In this document: piece by piece, positions 12,967 to 14,532 of the stretch
Position numbering within the stretch: the first letter of the stretch is position 1
How the letters are laid out: every line of letters begins with the position of its first letter
Source of the DNA: Erysipelotrichaceae bacterium
GTDB lineage: Bacteria > Bacillota_I > Bacilli_A > Erysipelotrichales > Erysipelotrichaceae
Length of the DNA stretch: 14,532 nt
Assembly (NCBI GenBank): GCA_900754715.1
Contig: CAAEDX010000136.1
Location: 1-14,532, forward strand
Reading direction: 5' to 3'
The notes under the pieces: generated by a model
What the model was told of the DNA's origin: nothing
The model's input: only the letters and a program-made list of their open reading frames with translations
The model's database searches: none
Translations under genes and position numbers: made by a program

Positions 12967-14532
12967 ATGCCTGGTTTCTCGCGGTGCTGGATCGCAGCGT
13001 GATCGGCGCCTATGTCATCCTTATCGTACTGGCCGTTCGTCTGTTGCTGCGCAGCGTTCCGAAAAAATTTACCTGTCTGCTCTGGTTTGCCGCTTTCCTG
13101 GCTTTGATCTTGCCGGTCAGCTTTAGCAGCGATTTCAGCTTTCGTCCAGATCTGTCTGATGTGACGCCGAGCGTGGTCGTTGAGCGCAATGCGATGACCA
13201 TGGCGCAGGATGAAGCGCGCATGCTGCCTGCTTTGCCAGAAACGCTGACATCACCCGCGCTGACGCTGGACGATATGCCATCCTGCATCTGGGTCAGCGG
13301 CGCGCTCTGCCTGCTGAGCCGGGATGTGCTCTGCTGGCTGCGTATGAAACGTCGCCTGCGCGAGGCCCGCCGCGTCGCGGCCGGAATCTATGAGACAGAC
13401 ATGGCGGCAGCACCTTTTGTTTTCGGGCTGATCCATCCTGCCATCTATCTGCCGCCAAAACTGAGCGAATCTGCCTGTGCTTGTGTGCTGGCTCATGAGC
13501 GTGTCCATATCGCGCGGCATGATCTGTGGCTCAAGCTGATGGCCCGCCTGATCGTCATCGTGCACTGGATGAACCCGTTTGCGCACATCGCTTTTCACTA
13601 TATGGTGCAAGATATGGAAATGTCCTGTGATGAAGCGGCTGTGACAAGCCTGGGCATATCCAGGAAACGATATGCCAGCGCTTTGCTGGAAATGGCCTCT
13701 CATCCTTGTCACGCGCAAATGATGAGCGCGTTTGCGCAGGGCAAGATCAGCAAGCGGATCCGTCATGTGCTTCGCACACATCGCTTAAGCACCGGCGTCA
13801 GCGCTCTTTTGGCAGTTTTGATCCTCTGCCTGAGCATCGGCTTGCTGTGCATGCCACGCAGCGAAGGCATGTTTTCCGCCGCCGATGTCAAAGGCCTGCA
13901 GGCACTGTATGACCATGAGATCAAAGATATCCAGGACATGCAAGAGATCGCGGGACGTCTTGATTTCTCACAGGACTACACGTTTCTTTCCGATCGATCC
14001 GGCGGCGAGGGACAGCTTGCCGGGGATGGATCATCACAGCGCCAGCTGACCATCGCCTTGCGCAGCAAGACACCGTTGTCTTTTGCAAAGCGGGATGAGA
14101 TCCCCCGGGATGTCCTTTTACGCAATGCCTGCGCGCTGTTTGCGCTGGATCCGCAGCTTTCCACGGTGACGTATATGCTGAGTGATGAAGCGGGCGGACA
14201 GTATCACATCAGCTATGGCGGCAATGCCTTGCAGCGCAGCTGCAAAAGCGCGGCCGAATATGCCGCGCTGGTCAGTGAGATGATCGATGGCTATACGCAT
14301 AAAAAAGCGGTCTTCATGGATGATGAGGCAGTGTCCAGACAACTGGCTTCCTTTCTGCCAGAATCGTTTTACGCCGCGTTGGATGGAGAAAGCATCGGCG
14401 GCGACAGCCAGGAAGATATCTTTGTCTTTTCGGGATCTCTGCCCCTGGATGGCGTGGACAATGATATAGAATCAGAGACCACACAGTTCAACGTGCAGCT
14501 TTCTTTTGGTCATCAGGGCCTGACGCATTACA
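12963..14532 (+). CDS. M56-family (BlaR1/MecR1-type) membrane metalloprotease, 3' end outside window
   Basis: At least 523 aa are visible and the frame is open to the window end. Helices lie at about 14-30, 37-54, 108-125 and 279-297. The zinc protease domain has HERVH (178-182) and, downstream, E219-x3-D223 in MEMSCDEAAV, both standard for M56. In BlaR1 the last helix links to an external penicillin-binding sensor. Here the segment after residue 300 (GLQALYDHEIKDIQ... to the end) shows no serine active-site motif of that sensor in the visible part, so the ligand may not be a beta-lactam. The start overlaps the BlaI-type stop codon; GAGGAGG lies upstream within that gene. The likely role is sensing a wall or envelope signal and relieving repression by the partner. 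Confidence 0.88.
   Translation, partial: MNAWFLAVLDRSVIGAYVILIVLAVRLLLRSVPKKFTCLLWFAAFLALILPVSFSSDFSFRPDLSDVTPSVVVERNAMTMAQDEARMLPALPETLTSPALTLDDMPSCIWVSGALCLLSRDVLCWLRMKRRLREARRVAAGIYETDMAAAPFVFGLIHPAIYLPPKLSESACACVLAHERVHIARHDLWLKLMARLIVIVHWMNPFAHIAFHYMVQDMEMSCDEAAVTSLGISRKRYASALLEMASHPCHAQMMSAFAQGKISKRIRHVLRTHRLSTGVSALLAVLILCLSIGLLCMPRSEGMFSAADVKGLQALYDHEIKDIQDMQEIAGRLDFSQDYTFLSDRSGGEGQLAGDGSSQRQLTIALRSKTPLSFAKRDEIPRDVLLRNACALFALDPQLSTVTYMLSDEAGGQYHISYGGNALQRSCKSAAEYAALVSEMIDGYTHKKAVFMDDEAVSRQLASFLPESFYAALDGESIGGDSQEDIFVFSGSLPLDGVDNDIESETTQFNVQLSFGHQGLTHY

Noticed and set aside
1..14532. CRISPR arrays, tRNA or rRNA genes
   Set aside because: No regularly spaced repeats beyond the two- and three-copy ones listed, and no cloverleaf or rRNA signature, were seen on either strand.

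Overview
The window looks like a chromosomal segment of a Firmicute (Bacillota), most plausibly an Erysipelotrichia-type gut bacterium with a mid-range G+C content. This placement rests on three things: the gene order DUF1934 (YwiB-like)-argS-rpoE(delta)-fba ... murA, which recalls the Bacillus ywiB-argS and rpoE...fbaA...murAB neighbourhoods; CcpA-type cre boxes; and AGGAGG ribosome binding sites. The exact genus cannot be read from the sequence.

Layout. Positions 1-83 are the 3' end (domains V and VI) of a group II intron whose body lies outside the window. Next, on the minus strand, are a secreted choline-binding-type protein with an NlpC/P60 domain (244-1398) and a class A penicillin-binding protein (1527-3383). 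A dense divergent promoter region (about 3449-3500) then drives the plus-strand genes DUF1934, argS and rpoE, followed by fba with its own promoter and terminator. On the minus strand come a small four-helix membrane protein (6975-7304) and a UPF0371/DUF1846 protein (7413-8900). murA (9113-10378, plus) converges on a CBM9-like lipoprotein (10407-11189, minus) through one perfect bidirectional terminator. The lipoprotein is divergent from a LytTR-domain regulator (11383-12066), and the shared 193-bp spacer carries two cre boxes. A gene-free stretch of about 520 nt follows that looks like a structured non-coding RNA ending in an intrinsic terminator. Last come a BlaI/MecI-type repressor and an M56 (BlaR1/MecR1-type) membrane protease that runs off the end.

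How the parts fit. Many genes concern the cell wall: peptidoglycan precursor synthesis (murA), polymerisation and cross-linking (class A PBP), wall hydrolysis or remodelling (choline-binding NlpC/P60 protein), and wall-stress sensing (BlaI/M56). The most interesting regulatory signal is a pair of perfect 14-bp direct repeats with a 21-bp period, just upstream of the -35 box of the wall-hydrolase gene. This is the geometry used by LytTR regulators, and the window encodes one, with a receiver domain that has lost its phosphoacceptor Asp and with a cre box over its own promoter. A possible chain is therefore carbon status (CcpA) to LytTR regulator to wall hydrolase. The chain is inference; the repeats, cre boxes and degenerate receiver are seen directly.
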